NCBI RefSeq assembly: GCF_016741815.1
Contig: NZ_JAERRJ010000003.1
Coordinates: 310,001-374,000, forward strand
Direction: 5' to 3'
Origin: Nocardia acididurans
GTDB lineage: Bacteria > Actinomycetota > Actinomycetes > Mycobacteriales > Mycobacteriaceae
Length of the DNA: 64,000 nucleotides
The position numbers and the translations under genes are program-made. Below the pieces are notes generated by a model that was not told the DNA's origin, did not search any database, and saw only the letters and a list, made by a program, of their open reading frames with translations. Below, piece by piece: positions 14,857-23,694 of this stretch. How positions within the stretch are numbered: the stretch's first letter is position 1; every line of letters starts with the position of its first letter.

Positions 14857-16239
14857 TCAGTGCTCGCGGCGGTGCGGGACGAATTCCAGGGTGAGCAGTG
14901 CGGCGGCGGCGATCAGGACCTCGCGCCAGCGGATGAGCACGAAGCGCTGGTCGGCGAAGGCGTGGAATTTGCGCAGGAAGCGGTACAGCGACTCCAGGCG
15001 GATGAGTGGATCGCCCACGCGCACGGCGACATACACCAGTTGGCCGAGCCGGGAGCGCTGCTTGTCGGCGAAGAGTTCGGGGAAGGCGGCGAAGGCCAGG
15101 GAGATTCGCGTGATGCCGTGTGCGCGTGCGTAATCCACCAGATCGAGGATCATGCGCTCGTCCAGGCCGTTGGGGGCGTCATGGCGACGCCAGGGCACGT
15201 CCAGGCTGAGTTCCCGTCCGCCACCGGAGATTCCGTACCGTTGGAAGCCCACGACACGGCCGTGGACATCGCGCGCCAGCACCACCAGCATGCCGGGATT
15301 CCGGCCGTCCAGCAGGTGGTCGAGAATCATGGAGAAGCCGCGCGTCTGGCGGCCGCTCCCCCATTCGTCGACGATGCCGAGCAGGGTTTCACGCTGCGGT
15401 TCGGTGAGCGCGGCCTCCGGCAGCACCTCGGTGGTGACGCCGAAATTATGTGTGCGGCTGACGGCTTGGCGCAGATTGCGATACCGGCGGCCCACCAGGT
15501 CGAAGGTGTTCACCTCGAGCACCACGTCCCGCCCCACCGCGACCGGGCGCAGCCCGCGATGGTCGAGGGCGCGCCACTGCCACATCTCGCTCAGTTCCGG
15601 GCCCGCGCCCAGCACCGCGATGCGCCACCCGTGCTCCCCCGCGAAAGCCGAGAATTCGGTGAGCAATTCGGGGAAGGCGCGCCGGTCGCCCACGGGATCC
15701 CCAGCGACGACGGCGATCCCGAAGCGAGCCCGGTAGGCGATGGCCGCCGACCCGTCACCGTTGAGGTAGTAGCTCTTCATCGAATGCAGGGCGAACGGTG
15801 CGAGCGGATCGGTTTCGGTGCGGCGCACCAGTTCCGCGATGCGCGGCAGTTGCTCCGGCTGCGGGCGGCTGGCCTGCGGCAGCACCAGCACGAATCCGGT
15901 GAGGGCCAGGAAGACGAAGCCCATGACCTCGTGTTCGGCCCGATAGCTGAAGTTGGCCACCACCAGCACCATGGCCGCCGCGCTGAGATGCGGCAGCGTG
16001 ATCGGCCGCCGCAGGTACAGTCCGCGCGCAAGGAGTAGTCCGGCGATGGAGACGGCGACGAACCAGCCGTGGTGGGCCGCGCCGTCGCGGGGTGAGCGTT
16101 CGGCGGCCCACACCAGGATCACGCTCGCCAGCACCAGTACGCCGATGAGGCCGACCCGGGTGTTCTGCCCGGCGGTGAAGACGGTGTCGCGATAGGTGCC
16201 GAGTGTGCCGCCACGAACCACGGTGCGCTCCTCACTCAT
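14857..16239 (-). CDS. DUF2156/MprF C-terminal-domain membrane protein
   Basis: A 460-residue protein with about four N-terminal transmembrane helices (residues about 30-130) and a cytoplasmic DUF2156 domain, a pair of GNAT-like folds as in the aminoacyl transfer half of MprF. Landmarks are LHSMKSYYLNGDGSAAIAYR, VAGDPVGDR, SRTHNFGVTTEVLPE and the MILDLVDYARAHGITRISLAFAAFPELF helix. MprF-type enzymes move Lys or Ala from tRNA to phosphatidylglycerol; related actinobacterial LysX proteins do this too. The flippase half of MprF is absent. The substrate lipid and amino acid are not predictable. A TTG four codons upstream is an alternative start. Confidence 0.82.
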   Translation of the reverse strand: MSEERTVVRGGTLGTYRDTVFTAGQNTRVGLIGVLVLASVILVWAAERSPRDGAAHHGWFVAVSIAGLLLARGLYLRRPITLPHLSAAAMVLVVANFSYRAEHEVMGFVFLALTGFVLVLPQASRPQPEQLPRIAELVRRTETDPLAPFALHSMKSYYLNGDGSAAIAYRARFGIAVVAGDPVGDRRAFPELLTEFSAFAGEHGWRIAVLGAGPELSEMWQWRALDHRGLRPVAVGRDVVLEVNTFDLVGRRYRNLRQAVSRTHNFGVTTEVLPEAALTEPQRETLLGIVDEWGSGRQTRGFSMILDHLLDGRNPGMLVVLARDVHGRVVGFQRYGISGGGRELSLDVPWRRHDAPNGLDERMILDLVDYARAHGITRISLAFAAFPELFADKQRSRLGQLVYVAVRVGDPLIRLESLYRFLRKFHAFADQRFVLIRWREVLIAAAALLTLEFVPHRREH

Positions 16240-16351
16240 GAGAAACCCCAATTTTCATGTCCGCAACGCTCATCAGCCAGTGCCCCACGAGGATCCTCCA
16301 TCCCGTCCCACTCGAACTCACTATGCAGGACAGCCCCTTGCGGGTGCACTC

Positions 16352-17350
16352 CTATTCCGCCCACCCCGGGATCGGCGTGGACAGCAGCGGATCGGTGATG
16401 CCGCCCGGACAGGACAGGTCGCGGGTATCCCAGCCGGCCAGCCGGGCCCCGGCGCTGTAGGCGGATTGGAAGAAGTCCAGGGTCGCGCCGACCGGGTCGG
16501 CGGTGGCGCGCACCGCGTCGTAGTCGAGGTAGGCGCTGTGCCCGGAGCCGGAGGACACCCAGTGCGCGGCGGCGGGCAGCAGCGGAAGTTCGCTCAACCC
16601 TTCGGGTTCGGGGGCGGTGTAGGAGTAGAAGGTGGGCGCGGGCACCTTGTCGTCGCCGAACCAGAATCCGGCGCTGATCACCTCGCGGGAATAGGCTTCG
16701 CGGGTGGGCGAATTCACGCTGCCGGGCATATCGATGTGCCGGTCGGAGAAGCGCTGCACCGCGAGATCGAAGCTGTGCCAGAACAACTGGACCGGGCTGA
16801 TCTTGCCGGAGAAGGTGGCGCTGAACTCCTCCAGGATGCGCCCGACCTGACTGGTCACCCGGAAGGCGTGCCGGGCGGCGGCCGGGTCGTAGTGGTGGTG
16901 TTCGGTGTCCTCGGCGTAGGGCCGATCGTGGTCGGGCAGGTCGTAGGGGACCGGGTTGGCGATGGTGACGTCGATGCCCAGATTGCGCAGGGCGTCGGTG
17001 ACCTCGCCGTAGAAGCTCGCCACGGACTGGTTCTCCAGCGGGATCTCCTCGCGGCTGCCCCGGTCGGTGGCGATCCGCAGAACGTGATCGAAGAAGTCGA
17101 AGGAGCAGGTGAAGACCGGTCCGTCGGTGGCCGAGCCGAGCGGGACGGTGGTCCAGCCGCGGGCGGTGAGCCGGTAGGTCATATGCCACCAGTGGTTGCG
17201 GCGGATGCCCTTGGCGAGAGCGATCTTGCCGATGATCTGCGCGTATCGGTGCAGGGTCTCCTTGGTGGGCCGCCAGGCGTCCAGGGGCAGCGCGGGCAGC
17301 ACCTCCCCCGGATCGGTTCCGAGGTGCCGCACATTCGTGGTTTCGGCCAT
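16352..17350 (-). CDS. DUF5996 family protein
   Basis: A 332-residue protein without signal peptide, recognised as DUF5996 from the start LPALPLDAWRPTKETLHRYAQIIGKI and the HHHYDPAAARHAF, VQLFWHSFDLAVQRFS and HSAYLDYDAVRA segments. Function of the family is unknown; the many conserved His/Asp/Glu residues suggest an enzyme or metal site. The start chosen is ATG with GTGGG eight bases before it; a GTG four codons earlier is possible. It diverges from the small gene at 17598. Confidence 0.8.
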   Translation of the reverse strand: MAETTNVRHLGTDPGEVLPALPLDAWRPTKETLHRYAQIIGKIALAKGIRRNHWWHMTYRLTARGWTTVPLGSATDGPVFTCSFDFFDHVLRIATDRGSREEIPLENQSVASFYGEVTDALRNLGIDVTIANPVPYDLPDHDRPYAEDTEHHHYDPAAARHAFRVTSQVGRILEEFSATFSGKISPVQLFWHSFDLAVQRFSDRHIDMPGSVNSPTREAYSREVISAGFWFGDDKVPAPTFYSYTAPEPEGLSELPLLPAAAHWVSSGSGHSAYLDYDAVRATADPVGATLDFFQSAYSAGARLAGWDTRDLSCPGGITDPLLSTPIPGWAE

Positions 17351-17597
17351 GTTCGTGCCCACTTTCGCTGGTGACGGTCTTTTTCCTGCCAGGCGGTGGT
17401 TCGTTTCGTATGCTACTCAGCTACCCTCCAGGAGCCCGCAACCTACCTGCGACAACGGCGAAATACTCAGTAGTGCAATATCTTTCGAAGTATCCTGAAC
17501 ATTCCCCGCGCAACGCCGGACAACACCGGACCGGGGATGCGCCGAGACAATGCGCCGCATCGCGGCGGCCATGACCATGGACAGGGGGTTGATCCGC

Positions 17598-17954
17598 ATG
17601 GCGGACGTCACCGTGGGTACGGCATACGCCGTCGTAGTCACCGCGGTCCCCGACCCCACCCAGGTGGACGGCCTCGAATGGGAGGATGCCGTCGAATTCC
17701 TGCCGAGTATCGACTCGCGCACCATGCAGACCTGGGTGCGCGCCCAGGAGGGCGCCACCCGCAGGCACGGGGTGGTGATACCGGGACCGCGGCATCGGGT
17801 GTCGCCGCGGCATCCGTATCGGGAGGTGTGCGTGCCCGCGGCGGAATTCCAGTTGTTCACCAAGGCGGTGCGCACCCGGCCGCGGTGCCCGGCGGCGGAA
17901 ACGATTCGCCCGGAGGAGGACTCGCGCCGCCGAGCCGCGCTGGTCTCGCGCTGA
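17598..17954 (+). CDS. Small hypothetical protein
   Basis: A 118-residue soluble protein starting MADVTVGTAYAVVVTAVPDP. Its codons are strongly GC-ended, unlike the antisense frames, so it is probably real. It is slightly basic at the C-terminus (RPRCPAAETIRPEEDSRRR). GGGGG sits about nine bases before the ATG. Earlier in-frame ATGs exist 9 and 16 codons upstream. A perfect terminator hairpin follows. No family recognised. Confidence 0.6.
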   Translation: MADVTVGTAYAVVVTAVPDPTQVDGLEWEDAVEFLPSIDSRTMQTWVRAQEGATRRHGVVIPGPRHRVSPRHPYREVCVPAAEFQLFTKAVRTRPRCPAAETIRPEEDSRRRAALVSR

Positions 17955-17987
17955 CGCCTGGCCGGGGGCAGGCCGGAAAACGGGAAA

Positions 17988-18018
17988 CCCCCTGTGAGAG
18001 GGGGACTCTCACAGGGGG
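17988..18018 (+). terminator. Intrinsic-type terminator hairpin
   Basis: CCCCCTGTGAGA (17988-17999) pairs perfectly with TCTCACAGGGGG (18007-18018) around a 7-base loop. It lies 33 bp after the small plus-strand gene and could also serve the convergent gene ending at 18184. Confidence 0.85.
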
Positions 18019-18183
18019 CAATACGGAGAAGGTACGGGACAGGCGGCCGGCGCGATGACGGGTCGATTTCATCGCTTCTCAGGCGAGTCACTTCTTCGTT
18101 TGGGACGAAGCTGATTTCCGTCGTGCCCGGCTCAGTTCCCGTACTTCCCATGGTGGCCGGTATTCGATTGTGGTGCAACCTAT

Positions 18184-19131
18184 TTACGCGGCGGCGAACA
18201 GCGAGGCGTAGACGAGACGCTCGTGCTCGCCGACCAGCTGGCCGGCGAGCTCGCCACCGGTGACGGTGTGCAGGCGCAGGTCGAGATACCGCTCCTCCTC
18301 GGTGGTGCGCACCTCGGCGGGGGCGGGCATCCAGGACAGCACCCGCTCGGTGGCGCGGGCGCGCTCACGCTCGAGTTCGGCGCGCAGCTCGGCCAGGCTG
18401 CTCGCCGCGAACGGCTCGGCCGCGACCTGCTCCGGCTCCTGCTGCCAGGCGGCGACGCCGTAGGCGAAGCACACCAGCGGCATCCACATCTCGGCGAAGT
18501 AGCGCGGATCGGGCGCGATCTCCAGGCCCGCGAACCGCTCGCCGACGAAGAACAGCGCACCCAGCTGGCCGGGCAGCAGTTCGAGGCGGCTGCGGAACCG
18601 GGTGAGCACCGCGCGCTGCCGGGTGAGAATCTGCTCCAGATGACCCCGCGCGGGCAGCCGGTAGCGGCTGTTCACCGTCGAGATGTCCTGCCACAGCTTG
18701 GAATACCCTTCCCGCCCGCGCAGCTCCAGCGCCTTGGCGCGCAGCTCCAGCGGCAGCACGAAGAACCACTGATCCCGGCCCTCCAGATAGCCGCCCTGCG
18801 CGGCCTGCACGCAGCAGGCATCGCGGAACATGCGGGTCTCCCCCGCGCCCATGAGCGCGGCCGAGCACAGCGCGTGATTCTGCGCGCCCTCCTGGATGTA
18901 GCCGATATGCAGCGGCACGATGGCGACCCCGGAGGGCGCGCCGTTGTGCAGCTCCACATTGCCGTATCCGGCAACGCGATTCAGCTTCAGCCCGGAACGC
19001 GGCGGCACGATCCCGGGCCGCTCGGGACCGTGTACGGGCACCATGGTGAGCGCCCCCGCCCGCTGCGGCGCACCGAGCCGGTAACCGCTGAGGTCCACCG
19101 GCGCGCGAACGAAAGTGTCCAGTCTGGTCAT
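18184..19131 (-). CDS. ARPP-1-like domain protein
   Basis: A 315-residue protein resembling ARPP-1 (the domain named for association with ADP-ribosylglycohydrolases and rhodanese-phosphatases). Supporting residues: the conserved core with GYIQEGAQNHALCSAALMGAG and FRDACCVQAAQGGYLEG, echoing the family's G-A-Q-N and C-V-E-x-G-R-W motifs. Function is not established; published context links it to ADP-ribose/NAD networks and phage conflict. Its start overlaps the stop of the vWA gene upstream (ATGA), so the two proteins are probably made together. No signal peptide. Confidence 0.7.
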   Translation of the reverse strand: MTRLDTFVRAPVDLSGYRLGAPQRAGALTMVPVHGPERPGIVPPRSGLKLNRVAGYGNVELHNGAPSGVAIVPLHIGYIQEGAQNHALCSAALMGAGETRMFRDACCVQAAQGGYLEGRDQWFFVLPLELRAKALELRGREGYSKLWQDISTVNSRYRLPARGHLEQILTRQRAVLTRFRSRLELLPGQLGALFFVGERFAGLEIAPDPRYFAEMWMPLVCFAYGVAAWQQEPEQVAAEPFAASSLAELRAELERERARATERVLSWMPAPAEVRTTEEERYLDLRLHTVTGGELAGQLVGEHERLVYASLFAAA

Positions 19132-20642
19132 GAGGTAGCTCCTTCGAGTCGGCGATCGAGGAATCGCGTCGCGGCGGCGGCGATCCAGTCACGCCCGGAC
19201 GCGGTATGCGCGAACAGCCAGGGCAGCAGCGCACCGAAATCGTCCTGGTGCCAGAAGATCTGGTGCGGCAGCCCGGGGGCCGGATCCCGCAGCCCGCGAT
19301 TGTCACTGGCGGTGAAGGTGGCCAGGCACAGCAGAATCGGCGTCTCGACACCGATCCGCGGCAGCGTGGCCGCCACCCGCGCCAGATCCCCGGGCAGCCG
19401 GTTCTCATATCCGTCGGTCACCACGACGACGAGATCCGGGGCACCGCCCGGCGCGACCGGGCCACCCGCCCCGCCCGGCGCGGCCGAACCAACCGCCCCG
19501 CCCGGCGCGGCCGAACCAACCGCCCCGCCCGGCGCGGCCGGGCCAACCGCCCTGCCTGGCGTGGCGGTCGGGACAACGCCCGCCGCGACTCCCTCGCGGT
19601 CGCCGAAGTCGTCACGGGCGGTCTGCGCGCCGGGATCGCCTGTGGCGCTGCGTGGTCCGGTGTCGAGGGCGTTCAGTACGCCGGTGGCGAGGTCGGTGGG
19701 TGCGGTCTGGGCCGCGCCCGCCTCGATGACGGTGAGGTGGTCGCAGATCTCGCCCAGCACCAGGCGCAGGGCCTCGGCCTGGGAGAGCAGTGCCCACTCG
19801 CGATCGCCGTAGCCGCGCATGGACTCCGAGGTGTCCAGGACCAGCGCCACGCGCGCGGACACCCGCGGGAGGTCGCGGGTGGCCGCGGCCACGTATCCGG
19901 CCAGCGCGGAGCGCAATTCGGCGACGGGGCCGCCGCGGTAGACGTGCACCAGGGTGGCCGCGATGTCACCACGATTGGTGACGGAGACGATCGGCTCGCG
20001 CGTGCGCGGGGGCTCGAGCGGGGCCACCGGGTCGGCCAGCGTGGGGATGCCGTGCGTGCCGGGGGCGTAGAGCTGGGCGACGCGGGCCGGGGCCGTCGCC
20101 GGATTCGTGGTGTAGCGCAGCAGCTTTCGGCGCAGCTCCGGGGAGTCGGTGTCGCCTTCGGCGATACGGCGCGCGAGACCGCGGGCGGTGGCCTTGCCGA
20201 GGGCGTGCTCGAAGGCGTCGCGCAGCGAGGGGCGGCGGGCGGCGATGAGCAGTTCGGCATCGGGGTGATCGAGGACGAAGGTGAGGACGGCCCGGGTGGT
20301 GTGCTTGTGGTTGGCGCGCAGGCGGCGCAGTGCGAGCAGCACCGTGACGACCGTATTCGGCGCGATACCGAAAAGCAGGGCGCGCGTGGCCTTGTCGAGA
20401 ATTGCGCGAGTTTCGGCGGGCAATTCCGTTCGCGAAACGCTCAGCGTTTGCAGCAGTACGCGGGCGCGCTGCGCGTCGCGGACGCCGGGAACCAGCGCGA
20501 GCAGGGCATATTCCTGTGGATCAGAAATATATGCGGCATGGTGGAATTCCGCATCGTCCCACGCCACGGCACCGGCCCGAGACAGCGTCAGAGGCGCGCC
20601 GTGGGTGCGGAAGTGTCGGAGGATTTCGGCGGTGTTCACCAT
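19128..20642 (-). CDS. von Willebrand factor A (vWA) domain protein with helical N-terminal domain
   Basis: A 504-residue soluble protein. Residues about 1-200 are alpha-helical and recall the repeat domain of TROVE/Ro60-type proteins, though I would not claim homology. A vWA domain follows with a complete metal-dependent adhesion site: Asp270, Ser272 and Ser274 (DTSES), a Thr-containing loop, and Asp410 in VVTDGYEN. Between beta-strands an Ala/Pro/Gly low-complexity insert (about 362-400, nine-residue repeats) loops out of the vWA fold. Such proteins usually scaffold ligands through the metal site. It is translationally coupled to the ARPP-1-like gene. Confidence 0.8.
   Translation of the reverse strand: MVNTAEILRHFRTHGAPLTLSRAGAVAWDDAEFHHAAYISDPQEYALLALVPGVRDAQRARVLLQTLSVSRTELPAETRAILDKATRALLFGIAPNTVVTVLLALRRLRANHKHTTRAVLTFVLDHPDAELLIAARRPSLRDAFEHALGKATARGLARRIAEGDTDSPELRRKLLRYTTNPATAPARVAQLYAPGTHGIPTLADPVAPLEPPRTREPIVSVTNRGDIAATLVHVYRGGPVAELRSALAGYVAAATRDLPRVSARVALVLDTSESMRGYGDREWALLSQAEALRLVLGEICDHLTVIEAGAAQTAPTDLATGVLNALDTGPRSATGDPGAQTARDDFGDREGVAAGVVPTATPGRAVGPAAPGGAVGSAAPGGAVGSAAPGGAGGPVAPGGAPDLVVVVTDGYENRLPGDLARVAATLPRIGVETPILLCLATFTASDNRGLRDPAPGLPHQIFWHQDDFGALLPWLFAHTASGRDWIAAAATRFLDRRLEGATS
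19444..19578 (-). repeat. 27-bp coding tandem repeat inside the vWA gene
   Basis: Units start at 19444, 19471, 19498 and 19525, with a decayed fifth to about 19578. Core CCGCCCGGCGCGGCCG is almost identical in copies 2 and 3. Each unit encodes nine residues (A-P-G-G-A-V-G-S/P-A). The near identity suggests recent expansion. Confidence 0.8.
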
Positions 20643-20737
20643 CGAAGTGTAGGAATCACACCCCGCCGGAATCCATTGATTTTCCCTGCGCCGCAGTCCG
20701 TTTCGATGTCGATTTCACTGTCGACGCGGAAATTGGG

Positions 20738-20780
20738 AAACCGGCCCTCCGTGGGCTCCACAACCACGGACGGCCGGTTT
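20738..20780 (-). terminator. Terminator downstream of the alkylsulfatase gene
   Basis: AAACCGGCC (20738-20746) pairs with GGCCGGTTT (20772-20780), and the inner TCCGTGG pairs with CCACGGA, giving a long stem around a short loop. It lies 34 bp beyond the alkylsulfatase stop and before the start of the vWA gene, so it separates the two same-strand genes. Confidence 0.75.
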
Positions 20781-20813
20781 CGGGCAGCGGCGGGATGAGG
20801 TCCGCCGCTGGTA

Positions 20814-22880
20814 TCAGGGGGTGACGATGGCGAAATTCGGGTCGGGCTTGGTCACCAGGCCCTTGAACTGCACCAGTACCGCCGCGTTACCGTCGATCTT
20901 GACGTCGCCCTTGGCCACGGCATCCTGCATATTGCCGCCCGCCAGCATGTTCTGCAGGAACGCCCCGCGCGTGATGGTGACGGTGGCGTCGGGCGCGGGC
21001 AGCCCGTCGTCGGGCCAGCGGTCGTAGTGCACCAGCACGCCGTTGCGCAGTTCGGCGCGGTGCACGCGATTGTTGTCGTCGCTGAACCGCCAGTCGGTGG
21101 TGATCTTCACGTCCCAGGCCTTGGGTCCGTCGATGAACAGCGAGATGGCGTCGAAGGCCTGCTCCACCGTGAGCGCCGCCAGCAGCCCCTTGGAGTTGGC
21201 CGCGGTGGGCGTGCCGAAGGATCCGTTGCGCAGTTCGTATGCGCCGGAGAGGTAGAAGTTGCGCCAGGTGGCGCATTCGGAGCCGTAGCCCAGCTGTTCG
21301 AAGGCACTGGCCTCCAGGTCCTTCGCCTTCTTGTTGTCCGGGTCGGCGAAGATCACGTAGTTGGTGACCTGCACCGCCCACCGGAAATCGCCGTCGTCGT
21401 ACGCCTTTTGGGCCGTTTTCAGCGCACTGTCGGCCCCGCCCATGGCGTCCACGTGCCGCTTGGCGGAATCCACCGGCGGATGCTCCCACAGGTGTGCGGG
21501 GTTGCCGTCGAACCAGCCCATGTAGCGCTGGTAGATGGCCTTCACATTGTGCGAGACGGACCCGTAGTAGCCGTGCGTGAACCACGCCTGCTGGATATTG
21601 GGCGGCACCTGCATCATCTCGGCGATCTCGCTGCCGACGTAGCCCTGGTTGAGCAGGCGCAGCGACTGATCGTTGAGGTAGCCGTACAGATCCCGTTGCA
21701 GCGAAAGATATTCCACGATCTTGTCGGTGCCCCAGATCGGCCAGTGGTGCGAGGAGAACACCACATCCGATTGGCGCGCATACAGATTGATGGATTCGGT
21801 GAGGTACTTGGACCACACGTGCGGGTCGCGCACCAGCGCGCCGCGCAGGGTCAGCACATTGTGCAGGGTGTGCACAGCGTTTTCGGCCATGCACAGGATG
21901 CGGCGGTCGGGGAAGTAGAAGTTCATCTCCGACGGCGCTTCGGTGCCCGGGGTCATCTGGAACACCATGCGCACCCCGTCGATCACTTCTTCCTGACCGG
22001 TGGTGGTGATGTCGATGGTCGGGTCGATGAGGGTGACGGTGCCGGTGGAGGTGGTCTGGCCCAGTCCCGCGCCGATCTGGCCCTTCTCGCCGCGCGGCAG
22101 GGCGGCCCCGTACATGTAGGCGGCGCGCCGCGCCATGGCCGTGCCGGCGTAGATGTTCTCGGCGACGGCGTGCTCGAGGAAGCCGACGGGCGCGAGCACC
22201 GGAACGCGCCCGGATTCGACGTCCTCGCGGCTGACGACGCCGAGGGTGCCGCCGAAGTGGTCGACATGCGAGTGGGTGTAGATCAGACCGGTAACCGGTC
22301 GATTGCCACGATGGTCGCGGTAGAGCTGCAGCCCGGCCGCGGCGGTTTCGGTGGAGATGAGCGGATCGATGACGACGATGCCCTTCTCGCCCTCGATGAT
22401 GGTCATGTTCGACAGGTCCAGGCCGCGCACCTGATAGAAGCCGGGTGCCACCTCGTAGAGACCCTGCTTGACCACCAGCTGCGACTGCCGCCACAGGCTG
22501 GGGTTGGCCGAGGACGGGCAGGTGCCCCGCAGGAAGCCGTAGGAGTCGTTGTCCCACACCACCTTCCCGCTGGAGTCCTTGACCACGCCCGGCTTCAGGT
22601 CCGCCAGGAAACCGCGGTCGGCGTCGGCGAAGTCGGTGGTGTCCGAGAACGGCATGGTCTCGGCGATCTTCTTGTTGGCGTCGACGATGTGATCGGTGGG
22701 GTCGGTCTGGGTCGACGACGGGTTCACCTCGTCGGAGGAGCTGCATCCGCTCACCGCGACGCCGACGCCGACCGCGGCCAGTGCGGCCGCGCCGACGCCG
22801 AAGACGCCTCGTCGTGATACCCCGGAACGGCCGTTGCTGCCCGGATTCGCCGTGTCGCCGACCTTGCCGCCGTCAACCAC
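20814..22880 (-). CDS. Exported alkylsulfatase of the SdsA1 metallo-beta-lactamase type
   Basis: A 688-residue protein like Pseudomonas SdsA1, which hydrolyses primary alkyl sulfates such as SDS. The N-terminus has twin arginines (VSRRGVFGVG) and a lipobox (VAVSGC), so it is probably a Tat-exported lipoprotein. The metallo-beta-lactamase site is THSHVDHFGG, with further ligands in MAENAVHTLHNV and SSHHWPIWG. The helical dimerisation region (QSLRLLNQGYVGSEIAEMM) and the C-terminal SCP2-like lipid-binding domain follow. It starts with GTG, AGGAG seven bases upstream. A TetR gene diverges from it across a perfect 23-bp palindrome, so derepression by detergent or fatty alcohol is likely. Confidence 0.92.
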   Translation of the reverse strand: MVDGGKVGDTANPGSNGRSGVSRRGVFGVGAAALAAVGVGVAVSGCSSSDEVNPSSTQTDPTDHIVDANKKIAETMPFSDTTDFADADRGFLADLKPGVVKDSSGKVVWDNDSYGFLRGTCPSSANPSLWRQSQLVVKQGLYEVAPGFYQVRGLDLSNMTIIEGEKGIVVIDPLISTETAAAGLQLYRDHRGNRPVTGLIYTHSHVDHFGGTLGVVSREDVESGRVPVLAPVGFLEHAVAENIYAGTAMARRAAYMYGAALPRGEKGQIGAGLGQTTSTGTVTLIDPTIDITTTGQEEVIDGVRMVFQMTPGTEAPSEMNFYFPDRRILCMAENAVHTLHNVLTLRGALVRDPHVWSKYLTESINLYARQSDVVFSSHHWPIWGTDKIVEYLSLQRDLYGYLNDQSLRLLNQGYVGSEIAEMMQVPPNIQQAWFTHGYYGSVSHNVKAIYQRYMGWFDGNPAHLWEHPPVDSAKRHVDAMGGADSALKTAQKAYDDGDFRWAVQVTNYVIFADPDNKKAKDLEASAFEQLGYGSECATWRNFYLSGAYELRNGSFGTPTAANSKGLLAALTVEQAFDAISLFIDGPKAWDVKITTDWRFSDDNNRVHRAELRNGVLVHYDRWPDDGLPAPDATVTITRGAFLQNMLAGGNMQDAVAKGDVKIDGNAAVLVQFKGLVTKPDPNFAIVTP

Positions 22881-22969
22881 TTCGATCTCCTGTCTCTCAT
22901 CCGTTCGAACGTCCGTGACCAGAGCAAACCATGATTAGCCACGCATTCGCTGCATTGCCGACCTTACCG

Positions 22970-22992
22970 TTATTGCAGTCAGACTGCAATAA
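22970..22992. promoter_or_regulatory. Perfect 23-bp palindromic operator, probable TetR site
   Basis: The half-site TTATTGCAGTC is followed by one base and its exact complement. It is 90 bp upstream of the alkylsulfatase start and 70 bp upstream of the TetR start, ideal for divergent repression and autoregulation. A near-identical palindrome sits at 29484-29514. Confidence 0.85.
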
Positions 22993-23061
22993 GCTGTTCC
23001 CATGACCGGAACCGGCCCACCCGCTACGACAGCCCACCCCGCACTGTGATCGGATGCAGCT

Positions 23062-23658
23062 ATGAGTGAGGGCACCACCGCACGACGCCGCCGGCGCAAT
23101 CCGGAGCAGACGCGCAGCGCGATCGTCGACGCACTGCTCGCGGCCATCAAGGAGGGCAGCTTCATTCCGACGGCCAAGGACATCGCCGAGCGCGCGGGCG
23201 TCTCCGAACGCAGTATCTTCGTGCATTTCCCGGGGCGGGACGAGTTGCTGCTGGCAGCACTGGAAACGCAGTCCGAATACGTGGAATCACTGGTGGCACA
23301 ACCCGATCCCGGAGCGGCACTGGACGAGCGGATCGCGGCGGTCACCGCACAGAGCGCCGCCATCTTCGCGGCCCAGCGCAATCCACGACTGCTGGGACTG
23401 CTGGGCTCCCCGACGATCCCGGCGATGGATGAGCGAATGCGCTTGGCCGACAAGCGGATCCGGGACGGCCTGGCACGCACGTTCGCACCCGAACTCACCC
23501 GCGACGGCACCGTCGATCAGGAACTGCTGGACCTGGTCGAGGCCACCGCGGGCTGGGCGTACCGGCATCAGCTGATGGACCGGCGCGGACTCTCCCAGGA
23601 CGAAGCCTCGCACGCCATCGGCCGCGCCCTGCGGGCCCTGTTCGCCACCCAGCCCTAG
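23062..23658 (+). CDS. TetR/AcrR-family repressor of the alkylsulfatase gene
   Basis: A 198-residue TetR regulator. The helix-turn-helix is TAKDIAERAGVSERSIFVHFPGRDELLLAALE (about 37-68); a ligand-binding all-helical domain follows. Arg-rich N-terminus (ARRRRRNPEQTR). It is divergent from the SdsA1-like gene with the palindrome at 22970-22992 between them, so it most probably represses both genes and is released by a substrate-like ligand. The second palindrome at 29484-29514 puts the DUF3159-like gene in its likely regulon. The ribosome site is weak. Confidence 0.9.
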   Translation: MSEGTTARRRRRNPEQTRSAIVDALLAAIKEGSFIPTAKDIAERAGVSERSIFVHFPGRDELLLAALETQSEYVESLVAQPDPGAALDERIAAVTAQSAAIFAAQRNPRLLGLLGSPTIPAMDERMRLADKRIRDGLARTFAPELTRDGTVDQELLDLVEATAGWAYRHQLMDRRGLSQDEASHAIGRALRALFATQP

Positions 23659-23694
23659 CCGCTCCACCGATACCCCTTCCACGGGCCGGTACCG

